DNA of 64,000 nucleotides from Flectonema sp. DT1601 (Eukaryota; Euglenozoa; Diplonemea; Diplonemida; Diplonemidae), in NCBI GenBank assembly GCA_964019425.1, contig OZ025815.1:620001-684000 (forward strand). The letters are read 5' to 3'. The position numbers and the translations under genes were made by a program. The notes under the pieces were generated by a model that was given only the letters and a program-made list of their open reading frames with translations, did no database searches and had not been told where the DNA came from. How positions within the stretch are numbered: the stretch's first letter is position 1; every line of letters starts with the position of its first letter. Positions 35,901-44,539 of the stretch are shown here, in pieces.

Positions 35901-36324
35901 ATGATGCTGGAGATGTGTTTGATGAATTAGTAGGAGGTTGAGGATGAGCAGTACCGTTACTGACAGTAATCATTTGTTGTTGGAGTAGTTGAACAGCAGA
36001 CTCTAACGATGTTAGTCGGCGTTCGACTTCGCGAGTCATACTTTTGGACCATTTGACTCCGTTACTCCATTCAATTAATCCAAGACGTTCGTTAAACTTT
36101 CCTGTTGCTCCAATTGTTTGGAGTAGACCATCAGCAGGTGTTACCATAGTACCACTCACTGTTGCTGTTCCATATTTTGTCGTCAGCTTACAACTTGATT
36201 CCGTTACTTTCATTACGTCTTCAGTGGCTGTATCAAACCAGTCTCCACTAAAATTCTCGCACTGCGCTGCCGCTCCTGCGACTATCGTCGCAAACAACGC
36301 TGCCAAACAGCGCGTTGTTGACAT
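32945..36324 (-). CDS. Secreted His/Cys-rich protein, array copy 4 (diverged ends)
   Basis: Exon 1 is 33220-36324 and exon 2 32945-33127; the intron is 92 nt because its TTG repeat is shorter. The protein keeps all domains of the other copies, but about a dozen residues differ. Differences cluster near residues 114-200 (TRYVFRGYGVSASKC instead of TRYTFRSYGTSASKC), near 325-330, and in the last 60 residues of exon 1 (GGGHSHQIHI instead of GGGHTHQIQI). The central two thirds match the others almost base for base. This looks like partial homogenisation by gene conversion. It is the array-end copy and may be functionally distinct. Confidence 0.84.
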
Positions 36325-36342
36325 TTGATTTGGAGTGTTGCT

Positions 36343-36350
36343 TATTTATA
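36343..36350 (-). promoter_or_regulatory. TATA box, array copy 4
   Basis: TATAAATA retained in the most diverged unit, 19-26 bp before the ATG at 36324. Confidence 0.6.
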
Positions 36351-36517
36351 GCTTTAACAACTTTCTGTGAGATAAGAAAGAGGGTGATAGTTTGTCAAGA
36401 AGAAAAACGGCAAATAAATAGAAACAGAAAAATGAAGTAGTTGAGGAGAAAACATTTGAAAAGTGCCAAAAAGACAAGATGAAGAAAGGACAACTTACAA
36501 AGGTTAATATTAATGGT

Positions 36518-37868
36518 TATTTTTTTTTTGTTTTTTTTTTTTTTTAGCAAAATACAAACTGATGACTACGAGGGGTCTGGGTAGCCCGCATCAGGAAGGA
36601 CCCAATCGCGAAGATTGTAGTTTCATAGTATTGGCTGGAAGTGATCGACTTCCAGCCTCCACCTTGCCCAGAGGCTAACAGGTTGTAAACAACTAAAGGA
36701 AATAAAAGAGAAATGATCTGGGAGTGGGGGAAGGTGAAAAAAATAAAAAATCTTCCTTCTTTCATATACATCTTTCTTTATAATACGACCATATGTGCCA
36801 TATGCCCACACTCCACGAAAGAAAATAGAAAACCCCGGAACAGTACCGAGGATCGTTCACCCCCAGTTGTCCAAAGCATTACAATTGTACTGCGGGCTTA
36901 CCGAAAAGCTTTAGAAATGTACTACTAAAAATTGGGCAGCACATAGCCATATCACTCAGCAAGAAATGAAAACCAAAAGGATCAGGCAAGATGACAGTCA
37001 GTTTAAGGTCATAACTGCGCCGGACCTTTTTTTTTTTCACCTCCCGCGGGGTTATCAAAAGAAGGGGAGAGGTCGGGAAAATTTAATCGAATGCAAAAGT
37101 TCGTAAGACAACAAACAAATAATGGTTGGTTTCGGGAACCACATGAACATTAATTACAACCCGTGTTAAGAAAGGGAAAGAACACCATAAATTAACACAT
37201 CATTTGAGGAGTCTGGCCCTAGAGGGTTAATCGTGTGATTTTATGAAATACAATCCGTACTGGATCAGATAGCTAGTGGTCCTGGAAGATGAAATATTTT
37301 TAACTTAGAGAATAACTACGACACTGTCTACTGTAGTGACTGTCAACTCAAGACCAAATTATCATAGTGCTGAAGTGTTGTATTATCAGAAAAATAGAAA
37401 TAAGCGCAACGATAACAAATTTAAATTTACTAATCTTTTTTTTTTTTTCCTCAGATTTTTTTTACATTTTTGTTTTTTTTTTATTTTTTTTTTTTTCCGG
37501 AGCAAGAATGAAAACGGAATATTAAAAAATAACTTTCTACTGACACAAATTCTACTCCAGCGTAGGTAATACGCTGTTTTTTTTCTTTTTTTTTAAAAAA
37601 TAGATGAAAAAGAATACAACTAAAAAAAGAAAAAACTCGATACGATCTAAATCTACCTTCTTGAAAGTATGACACAAATAAACTTCTTCGATCCAAAAAA
37701 AAAAACCATTCAGATTAGCCTTATATTTCGTAGAACGCAGACAAAATCCAGTCGCACGGGGAAAATAAATCATAGCCATAAGAAATTCCGACTTTCAATC
37801 TGAATAGTTTCTTCTACGTCGGTGCAAAAAAAAAAGAAGAAAAAAAAATCCATTAACTTTTTAGGCGG
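36518..37868. other. Spacer between tandem array and coiled-coil gene
   Basis: No supportable protein gene. It contains the structured segment at 36570-36660 listed separately, several T runs (37438-37495, 37576-37593) and, at about 37708-37770, one copy of a dispersed motif (ATTCAGATTAGCCTT...) also seen near 39157, 51622 and 61651. Confidence 0.55.
36570..36660. ncRNA. Candidate structured RNA or hairpin cluster
   Basis: Three stems sit side by side: GGGTC pairing with GACCC (about 36574-36604), CAATC with GATTG around a GCGAA loop (36603-36617, sharing a base or two with the first), and a perfect 10-bp stem GGCTGGAAGT/ACTTCCAGCC (36633-36642 with 36648-36657) around GATCG. The region is GC-richer than its flanks and bordered by T runs at 36520-36545. 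I cannot match it to a known RNA family, and strand is undetermined. Confidence 0.3.
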
Positions 37869-38918
37869 CTATGTTTCACGAAAACAGTCTGCGACGCTCT
37901 CATGTGGTGGGTTTGGACACCCAGCAGGGACCAATGCCGTTGCATGCGGGAGAGAGTACTTGGTAATGGTTGAAGGAATAATTCGACGAGGTTCTGGTTC
38001 TGTCGTCACAGCATGGATGATTTCGTTATCATTTATGGTATTGTATCCTAACACGACCGGACGACAATTCGAATCTAAGAGAGAAAGTTTCTTCGATTCT
38101 GGCAATGCCAACAACTGTCTTACAGATCCATGTAATCCTTCCTCTGTATCAGTTTCTTTAATAATAAATGATAACGACACTGGAGATAATATAATAGTCT
38201 TGGTTGCGACAGTACTTTTATTCCGTCTTGGATCTGCTTCCTGTTCTGCCAACACATGTTGTAACACAATCGAGTCATCCTCTTCTTGTGATATAAGTGG
38301 AGGTTGATAGTCAAGCATACGATTACGTCGTTGTTTCATAAATTTATATTTTTCTTTTCCTTTGCAATTCGCATTGTGGGACTTTAAATATTGATTTTCA
38401 ATAGGTGGTTTTGTATTTTTCCATCCGTACGTGTGAAAGGCTGGTGAGTATTTAGAATCAGGTGAGTGTCTGTCAGAAGTCGATGGTCTCTTGACAGGTT
38501 GTGATTTCTTCTTCTCTTTTGAACAGATAGAAGAGTACTCATGTGGAGAATATATCTGAGGTTTTGATTTCTTGTGAAGCTTATCGCTAACAGCTGTTTG
38601 CTGTGTCTTCAGTTGTTCTAACTGAGCAGACAGCTGTTGCTGCTGACGAAGTATCTCCTTTTGCTGTTCTTCGATTATCGCCTGTTGGTCACTACGATGA
38701 CTCTCTGTAACTCTGCTTTCACTGAAACCCTCAGTCTCAGATACTGCAGGTACGTAAGCTGATGGATTATATAGGCAACCAGTTGCTTTTAAACCTCCAA
38801 CAACACGTCTGTTTTTCTTCATCTGTAAATGCTCTTTTCTAAAATTTCTATTTAACGCGGGATACTCTCTGTCCATTTGGGTCTGCCATCGACATTCTTC
38901 AGGTTCCGAAACCATCAT
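37869..38918 (-). CDS. Coiled-coil protein of unknown function, 349 residues
   Basis: A single open frame with no signal peptide or membrane segment, so probably intracellular. Residues about 78-115 form a Gln/Glu-rich coiled coil (EEQQKEILRQQQQLSAQLEQ and on). The remainder is basic and Ser/Pro/Lys-rich with repeated KKK or KR clusters, typical of cytoskeletal or nuclear scaffolds. The C-terminal third is less biased. I do not recognise the family. A second Met follows directly (MM), so the exact start could be one codon later. A TATA-like ATATATAAC lies about 25-33 bp upstream. It stands alone between secreted-protein genes and shares no sequence with them. Confidence 0.75.
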   Translation of the reverse strand: MMVSEPEECRWQTQMDREYPALNRNFRKEHLQMKKNRRVVGGLKATGCLYNPSAYVPAVSETEGFSESRVTESHRSDQQAIIEEQQKEILRQQQQLSAQLEQLKTQQTAVSDKLHKKSKPQIYSPHEYSSICSKEKKKSQPVKRPSTSDRHSPDSKYSPAFHTYGWKNTKPPIENQYLKSHNANCKGKEKYKFMKQRRNRMLDYQPPLISQEEDDSIVLQHVLAEQEADPRRNKSTVATKTIILSPVSLSFIIKETDTEEGLHGSVRQLLALPESKKLSLLDSNCRPVVLGYNTINDNEIIHAVTTEPEPRRIIPSTITKYSLPHATALVPAGCPNPPHESVADCFRET

Positions 38919-38942
38919 AATATTGTTAAAACTGAATGTAGG

Positions 38943-38951
38943 AATATATAA
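38943..38951 (-). promoter_or_regulatory. TATA-like box of the coiled-coil gene
   Basis: Plus-strand ATATATAAC (minus GTTATATAT) lies 25-33 bp before the ATG at 38918, a spacing close to that of the array genes' TATA boxes. Confidence 0.4.
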
Positions 38952-39656
38952 CTAAACAATAATTTGTTTTTAATCATCAACACCAATACGAGATGATAAC
39001 TCACCATAAGAGTACCATCAAAACACATTCAAGCGAGGAGGAGTAGAAAATGCGTAAACAGTGTAATTGAGAGGAGGGTAGTTTTTTTTGTTTTTTTTAA
39101 ATTGAATTTTTTCAAGGGGTCAGGACCCCCCCAAAAAAAAAAATCACAAAATCGCAAAACCATTCAGATTAGCCTTACAGAACGTAGAATCCTATCTCGC
39201 ACGGGGAGAGATAAGTCGTACGTTTTGTTGCTGAATAGCATCTTCCAAGAAAAGAAGGGTCGGCCAACAATTTGTAAGGGGGAAAAAAAATTTATTTAAA
39301 TGCGATATGCTTGAGAGAGAGTTGGGCAGAAACCCAACTCACGAAAAGGTGACGAATATGATGTCAGGAGACGCAGAGAGCTATACTTCCACGACCTGTA
39401 CTAAAGCGGATCAGAATATACGTTTGTTGCTGAATAGGTTCTCCGACCATCGTCGGTACATAATAAAAAGGAAACCGTAAGATGAAGTAATATACAAGGG
39501 TTAATACGTGGGTGATATACTGCTCTTATCGTCGCTGGGGTGGTCAATATTGTAAAAACTTCATAAAGCCAACCTCTCCCCTATTTATGATAACCAGAGG
39601 CATTCAAGGAGGAGGAGTAAATAATCTTTTTTTTGTTAAAGATAACGAACCTACGG
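38952..39656. other. Spacer with a dispersed-motif copy
   Basis: No supportable gene. At about 39155-39245 there is a copy of the CATTCAGATTAGCCTTA motif with a following GCACGGGGA segment, as near 37710. AGTTGGGCAGAAACCCAACT (39319-39338) is a perfect 8-bp hairpin with a 4-nt loop. Confidence 0.5.
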
Positions 39657-42600
39657 CTATTTTTGCTTTTTTAACTTCAGTTCGATTCCGGCATTTATCA
39701 ATTTCTTAGCGTTGATTGAGCCAAGTCCGGTAGTCGGATCCCAACCTTTGGCTGCTGTGTAGCCTTGCTTACCGCAGCATGACGAAGAGCATTTGTTATT
39801 GCCTTCTGTGATGTCGATAAAAGTGTCAGGAGAAGATGATGAGAGTTTATAGAGAAGTGGGTTTGCGAAACCAAGTCGAGAAGCATTCAACTGTTTAAAC
39901 TGACTATTCATACACGAGAAGATACCTGCTACTACTGGTGCTGCTGCTGAAGTTCCATCTGTCGGCATCCACATGGCCATCCAAACAGCATAGTTGTATG
40001 CTAATGCTGACACATCTGGATACCCTCGTCCTTTAGGGTTCCAGTGTCCAGTTGGAGGGAGTGAACTTGATTGTGTTTTCAAATAATTCGTGACAACATC
40101 TTCTTGATAAGAAGGACGTTCCGCAAAATTACTAAACCCACCTCCTGAGGTAATCGTCACTTCTGGATAAGTCGCAACCACTTCATTCGTTCCAGTTATG
40201 CATCCTCCGTTTTGTTTACATAATTGTGAGCCGCTACTCTCTTTTTCCATTGGACAGCTGAACCAAACAAACGTACCCGCTGTGTCTTTGATACACTTCC
40301 CACACGGAATCTTCTGGGGATCAGGAAACCCATCACAATTCTTTGACCCAGGATAGATTGTTTCTACTACCGATCCAAGCTTACATTGAACTGTTGCAGA
40401 GTTCTTCTTGTCGGCTGATTCGAGACACTTGTCGATTGGAAGCTCAGTAGTCTGACAGCGTTCTGTACACGCGGAGTTGTGACAAATCTTCTGGGTGACA
40501 GTTCCTTTCTTTGTGACAGGTGAAGGAAGTGTTATTAGAGTTGTCGGCACTACAACTTCCTCCTCCTCCATTGGACAGCTGAACCAAACAAACGTACCCG
40601 CTGTGTCTTTGATGCACTTCCCACATGGAATCTTCTGAGGATCAGGAAACCCATCACAATTCTTTGACCCAGGATAGATTGTTTCTACTACCGATCCAAG
40701 CTTACATTGAACTGTTGCAGAGTTCTTCTTGTCGGCTGATTCGAGACACTTGTCGATTGGAAGCTCAGTAGTCTGACAGCGTTCTGTACACGCGGAGTTG
40801 TGACAAATCTTCTGGGTGACAGTTCCTTTCTTTGTGACAGGTGAAGGAAGTGTTATTAGAGTTGTCGGCACTACAACTTCCTCCTCCTCCATTGGACAGC
40901 TGAACCAAACAAACGTACCCGCTGTGTCTTTGATACACTTCCCACATGGAATCTTCTGAGGATCAGGAAACCCATCACAATTCTTTGACCCAGGATAGAT
41001 TGTTTCTACTACCGATCCAAGCTTACATTGAACTGTTGCAGAGTTCTTCTTGTCGGCTGATTCGAGACACTTGTCGATTGGAAGCTCAGTAGTCTGACAG
41101 CGTTCTGTACACGCGGAGTTGTGACAAATCTTCTGGGTGACAGTTCCTTTCTTTGTGACAGGTGAAGGAAGTGTTATTAGAGTTGTCGGCACTACAACTT
41201 CCTCCTCCTCCATTGGACAGCTGAACCAAACAAACGTACCCGCTGTGTCTTTGATGCACTTCCCACATGGAATCTTCTGAGGATCAGGAAACCCATCACA
41301 ATTCTTTGACCCAGGATAGATTGTTTCTACTACCGATCCAAGCTTACATTGAACTGTTGCAGAGTTCTTCTTGTCGGCTGATTCGAGACACTTGTCGATT
41401 GGAAGCTCAGTAGTCTGACAGCGTTCTGTACACGCGGAGTTGTGACAAATCTTCTGGGTGACAGTTCCTTTTGGTTTCTCTGTCGTTGGACTTATCAAAG
41501 TCTGAGGAGGATTAGAAATAGATTTTTTGATCATCGTACCACCAACTGTAGTGACATACGGAGACGAAGCAGGGAAGAGCGGATCCAATGGAAGATTTAA
41601 ATTGCACTTCGCACCATCGATGTTACCCGGAGCTCCATCATCACCTGAAGACACTACTATTGTTACTCCAGATAAACCAATTTTCTGATATTCTACATTA
41701 GTTCTGGTGACATACTGTTGGCTGTTGATACCTAATTCTTTACAAGTTGGGTTAGGAGATCCAGAAGGTTGGGTGCATTGATTCGCTTCCGACCATGAAA
41801 ATGAAATACTAACCACATCAACACCCCTCTGATTATTAAAGAAATTAGTAGCAAAATCTAACATCCATTTTTCCTCTGTCCAATATATAGTCGGGGCACC
41901 ATTTCCAATTGCCTGGATGTACTCGATGTCAAGAGAGGCTTCTAACTCACCCTCATCAGGCTTGAATGGTCCGACCACAGATGGTTTAGGAGATGAATTA
42001 ACCCCAGCCAATTTAAAAAAAGATTCATAACCCTTTCCTCCTGTTAAATAGTAAGGCATGTATGCTCCGCTGTCTAAGAATTCAACAACTGCCTGTTTGC
42101 TTGTAATCGGAAACCATGATTGATCAATCTCGTACAACGAATAAAGAGATTCAGGACCCACTGCGCCATTATCTATTCCCTTTGAAGGAACTTTTGAACG
42201 ACGAGGTTTGATGTTCGGTGTTGGAAAGAATGCTAAACCAGTTACAAATTGAACACCCACAGTATCCGGAATAGAGATCTTTCCTTGAGCAGCTATAACA
42301 ATTCTACTGGTGTTTGAATGACGGTATCGTATCATTAAAAAGTTATTAGTTTGTCTAAATAAGTTCATTGTCTTTCCAACAGTAGTCACTATGGCTATGC
42401 TGTCTACGTTACTGTTATCACACTCTGCTTTGAGAATGCCAGCTTTTGATAACCAGTGAGTTGTGTTTCGTATTGTACCTGTCGATGGCTTTATCATTCT
42501 ATTGATTTCATCAACGTGTAAGTGTTTGCCATAATCTACATCATCAGGATTTGAGACAGCTTCAAAAGTGTTAGTCAGCCAGTCCAGATTCTCCTGTTTT

Positions 42601-42737
42601 AGTAGTAATCTGAAACTTACTTCTTCGCTGTCAGATGCTTTTCCTATAGCTTCCCATCCAACAGGTGCTCCCTTCAGCTCAAAAACATCGATACTTAATC
42701 CCAACACAGGTAGAAGTAGCAGCAGTACTATTCTCAT
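39657..42737 (-). CDS. Sedolisin/TPP1-type serine protease (S53) with a four-repeat Cys-rich insertion
   Basis: An acid serine-carboxyl peptidase, secreted or lysosomal, related to tripeptidyl-peptidase 1. The 1,026-residue frame has a signal peptide (MRIVLLLLLPVLGLS) and a pro-domain to about residue 190. Catalytic motifs follow: LEASLDIEYIQAIG with the Glu-x3-Asp pair, the oxyanion Asp in VVSSGDDGAPG, and the nucleophile in DGTSAAAPVVAG. Near the end the Ca-site region reads DITEGN and GWDPTTGLG. Between VTTVGGTMI and TSGGGFSNF, adjacent in ordinary family members, lie about 430 extra residues: four repeats of 107 residues with nine Cys each. The insert sits in a loop before the nucleophile, so activity may be kept. 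No intron is needed. The four repeats are nearly identical at DNA level, so they are recent or homogenised. Confidence 0.92.
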   Translation of the reverse strand: MRIVLLLLLPVLGLSIDVFELKGAPVGWEAIGKASDSEEVSFRLLLKQENLDWLTNTFEAVSNPDDVDYGKHLHVDEINRMIKPSTGTIRNTTHWLSKAGILKAECDNSNVDSIAIVTTVGKTMNLFRQTNNFLMIRYRHSNTSRIVIAAQGKISIPDTVGVQFVTGLAFFPTPNIKPRRSKVPSKGIDNGAVGPESLYSLYEIDQSWFPITSKQAVVEFLDSGAYMPYYLTGGKGYESFFKLAGVNSSPKPSVVGPFKPDEGELEASLDIEYIQAIGNGAPTIYWTEEKWMLDFATNFFNNQRGVDVVSISFSWSEANQCTQPSGSPNPTCKELGINSQQYVTRTNVEYQKIGLSGVTIVVSSGDDGAPGNIDGAKCNLNLPLDPLFPASSPYVTTVGGTMIKKSISNPPQTLISPTTEKPKGTVTQKICHNSACTERCQTTELPIDKCLESADKKNSATVQCKLGSVVETIYPGSKNCDGFPDPQKIPCGKCIKDTAGTFVWFSCPMEEEEVVVPTTLITLPSPVTKKGTVTQKICHNSACTERCQTTELPIDKCLESADKKNSATVQCKLGSVVETIYPGSKNCDGFPDPQKIPCGKCIKDTAGTFVWFSCPMEEEEVVVPTTLITLPSPVTKKGTVTQKICHNSACTERCQTTELPIDKCLESADKKNSATVQCKLGSVVETIYPGSKNCDGFPDPQKIPCGKCIKDTAGTFVWFSCPMEEEEVVVPTTLITLPSPVTKKGTVTQKICHNSACTERCQTTELPIDKCLESADKKNSATVQCKLGSVVETIYPGSKNCDGFPDPQKIPCGKCIKDTAGTFVWFSCPMEKESSGSQLCKQNGGCITGTNEVVATYPEVTITSGGGFSNFAERPSYQEDVVTNYLKTQSSSLPPTGHWNPKGRGYPDVSALAYNYAVWMAMWMPTDGTSAAAPVVAGIFSCMNSQFKQLNASRLGFANPLLYKLSSSSPDTFIDITEGNNKCSSSCCGKQGYTAAKGWDPTTGLGSINAKKLINAGIELKLKKQK
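40246..41471 (-). repeat. Four tandem 321-bp repeats coding the protease's Cys-rich insert
   Basis: The period is exactly 321 bp (107 codons). Units start near 41471, 41150, 40829 and 40508; the last is shorter at its end, turning from CPMEEEE to CPMEKESS. Only scattered single-base differences separate the copies. Each unit is a nine-Cys domain followed by an acidic and Thr/Pro-rich linker. Confidence 0.95.
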
Positions 42738-43555
42738 ATTTCGAATGTTACGAAGTTTTTTTTTTGTAGTTGTGCGCTGTGCCTTAGATGGGATGAATTG
42801 TTTGACAAATGTAGGAAACAGTAATAAACTTTATTATACTAAAATATGTTATAAGGCTAAAACTGAAACAAAAAAAAAAAAAAAAATAACACAGGATCTT
42901 AATTTAAAAGTTGTGTGTGTGCCTTGGAGGGGGTAAATTGATACTGTATTATCAATCTTAAAGGAACAACAATTTCTCCGACAACGCTCAGTCCCCTTTT
43001 TTTTTTTTTTTCAAATTGTAACAACAGACAACGTGACAACAATAACCACAAGTAGAGAAGAAAAGAAGAAAAAACTTTTTATTGAAATACAAGAAAAGGG
43101 GAAAAAAAAAAAAATGCAAATTCACACGTAATTTCACCTCCTTTTCTATGTTCGTTTGTTTTTTTGTAATTTTTTTTTTTTTTTGGCTTTTTTTTTTCCC
43201 TCACCAAAAAGTCATGGTTTCCTCGCTGCATTTTCGTTACTTAAGATAATTGATGTGGGAATTGCAAAATGTACAGCTCCTCTATAAGAATAGCCTCCGA
43301 GAGGGGGAAAGGGGGGCAGTTCGGGACTCGAACTGGACGTCAATAATAAACTTTTTGCAATAAGATTAGCCTTCTATCGAGCTTGAAGAACAAGTCATAT
43401 GTGGTTGTTGTTTGCACACTTTTTTTTTTTTTTTTGTTAGCACTTGCATGAGCGCTCATCATACCTACACTATTTGCCTGCTCCAAGAGAAATGTTTCTT
43501 GCAGCGTAAATGTAAGTAGGAAAAAAAAAGGAGGGGGGACTTGGATAAATAAATC
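42738..43555. other. Spacer upstream of the protease gene
   Basis: No supportable gene. It holds A and T runs (42871-42886, 42997-43010, 43168-43184, 43421-43435). A short palindrome, CAGTTCGGGACTCGAACTG (about 43318-43336), resembles a tRNA B box on the minus strand but has no tRNA around it. Confidence 0.5.
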
Positions 43556-43850
43556 AAGGAGTATATTAAAGGTTTTTAATGAACTGTAAAACTTTAAAAA
43601 GAATATATAAAATAACTCATCACCTTAAAACACAATTAGAATACTTACCAACAGTGACCCATGATCTTTACTCAAGAAATTATTCCATCTGGTTTCACAT
43701 CACTTGCTGGTCAAAGTTAGGATGGGAAGCCTCACATAACAGCCATGTGGTGAAAAGAAACTGTATAAACATGTTGTGATTATTATGTTTGCTTTTGTTC
43801 TTGCTTCCACAAAGAATACATAAAGTTAACGTTCGGCACATAAATTAAAT
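43556..43850 (-). repeat. Conserved upstream block, copy 0 (without its usual gene)
   Basis: About 250-300 bp nearly the same as the block directly upstream of each 260-residue GPI-type gene. Here no such gene follows on its left: similarity stops at about 43562, the left limit of the duplicated region. Its right side leads into the glycosidase-like gene region. Confidence 0.85.
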
Positions 43851-43978
43851 GACCTTCATAAAATCAATTTTTTTTTTTTTTAAATTTTTTTTTCCCTTAA
43901 AACCCCTAATAAAAGGACATGATTTACGTTGCGCTGTCAACAGTGACAGACTGTGGACAATGTCATGTAAAATTCCTA

Positions 43979-43979
<1 letters not shown>

Positions 43980-44018
<39 letters not shown>
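43980..44018. repeat. Poly-A run of about 39 nt
   Basis: The longest homopolymer I noticed. It falls at the point where this duplicated segment departs from its sisters, just before the glycosidase-like gene region. Confidence 0.9.
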
Positions 44019-44019
<1 letters not shown>

Positions 44020-44372
44020 GTCACAATGGGAACGTCTGCTATTAAACAAATGAACATTACGTTGAGTAATTCAAAAACAAAGTGCTCCGCCCCCTTTCTC
44101 TTAAAAGGGGACTTGAAACCCCCTTTTTCAAGACAACGCCCTTGCAACAACGGGTTTGTTGATACCATTTTTTTAAGATCTTACACGCAAAGGAGGGGGG
44201 TTAAACTGTTTGAGCATACTTATAACAATATACGCAGAGGAGAGGGGGAAAATGAAACAATGCGTCGTCAAAAAAGAAATATAAATCCAAAATAATCTAC
44301 GCACTGGTTTTTAAGACACATACTTTGTGCATACGGAGGATTGCTAAGACGTCAGCGTTGAGGGAGGGAAAA

Positions 44373-44389
44373 GGGGGGGGGGGGGGGGG
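44373..44389. repeat. Poly-G run of 17 nt
   Basis: The only long G/C homopolymer in a window otherwise dominated by A/T runs. It lies 150 bp downstream of the glycosidase-like stop codon. Confidence 0.9.
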
Positions 44390-44539
44390 AAAAAGAATCG
44401 ACATCTCACTAAATATTTCTCACACTTTAGTTGCAACTGGAAACAATCCCATAAAGAAAAGGTGTCAACGTTACGTTGCCACAAATTCCCTTTCGCGCGT
44501 AAAAACATGTTTTTGAGATGGAAAAAAAAAAAAAAAAAA

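Larger units (their letters stand above)
30708..36517 (-). repeat. Tandem array unit 4 of 4 (about 5.81 kb, most diverged)
   Basis: It carries the gene at 32945-36324. It lacks roughly 95 bp next to a T run at about 31490-31502 and roughly 45 bp next to an A run at about 32527-32537 compared with units 1-3. It shares the ~85-bp spacer segment with unit 1. Similarity to the other units stops at 36517, immediately before T runs, which marks the end of the array. Confidence 0.92.

Noticed and set aside
37822-38307. A 161-codon plus-strand frame opposite the coiled-coil gene
   Set aside because: The minus-strand frame is longer, has a clear coiled coil and an upstream TATA-like box. The plus frame starts inside an A run.
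40246-41471. Regular repeats considered as a CRISPR-like array
   Set aside because: The 321-bp units are in-frame coding repeats inside a eukaryotic protease gene, with no spacers.
43306-43340. A possible tRNA B box (minus strand GTTCGAGTCCC)
   Set aside because: No A box, anticodon arm or acceptor stem around it; the short palindrome alone explains it.
43579-43779. A 66-codon plus-strand open frame repeated at 49502, 52582, 56645 and 62607
   Set aside because: It is preserved only because the whole block is nearly unchanged. It differs at one replacement and one silent site, has no recognisable protein feature, and lies opposite a likely promoter or 5' UTR.
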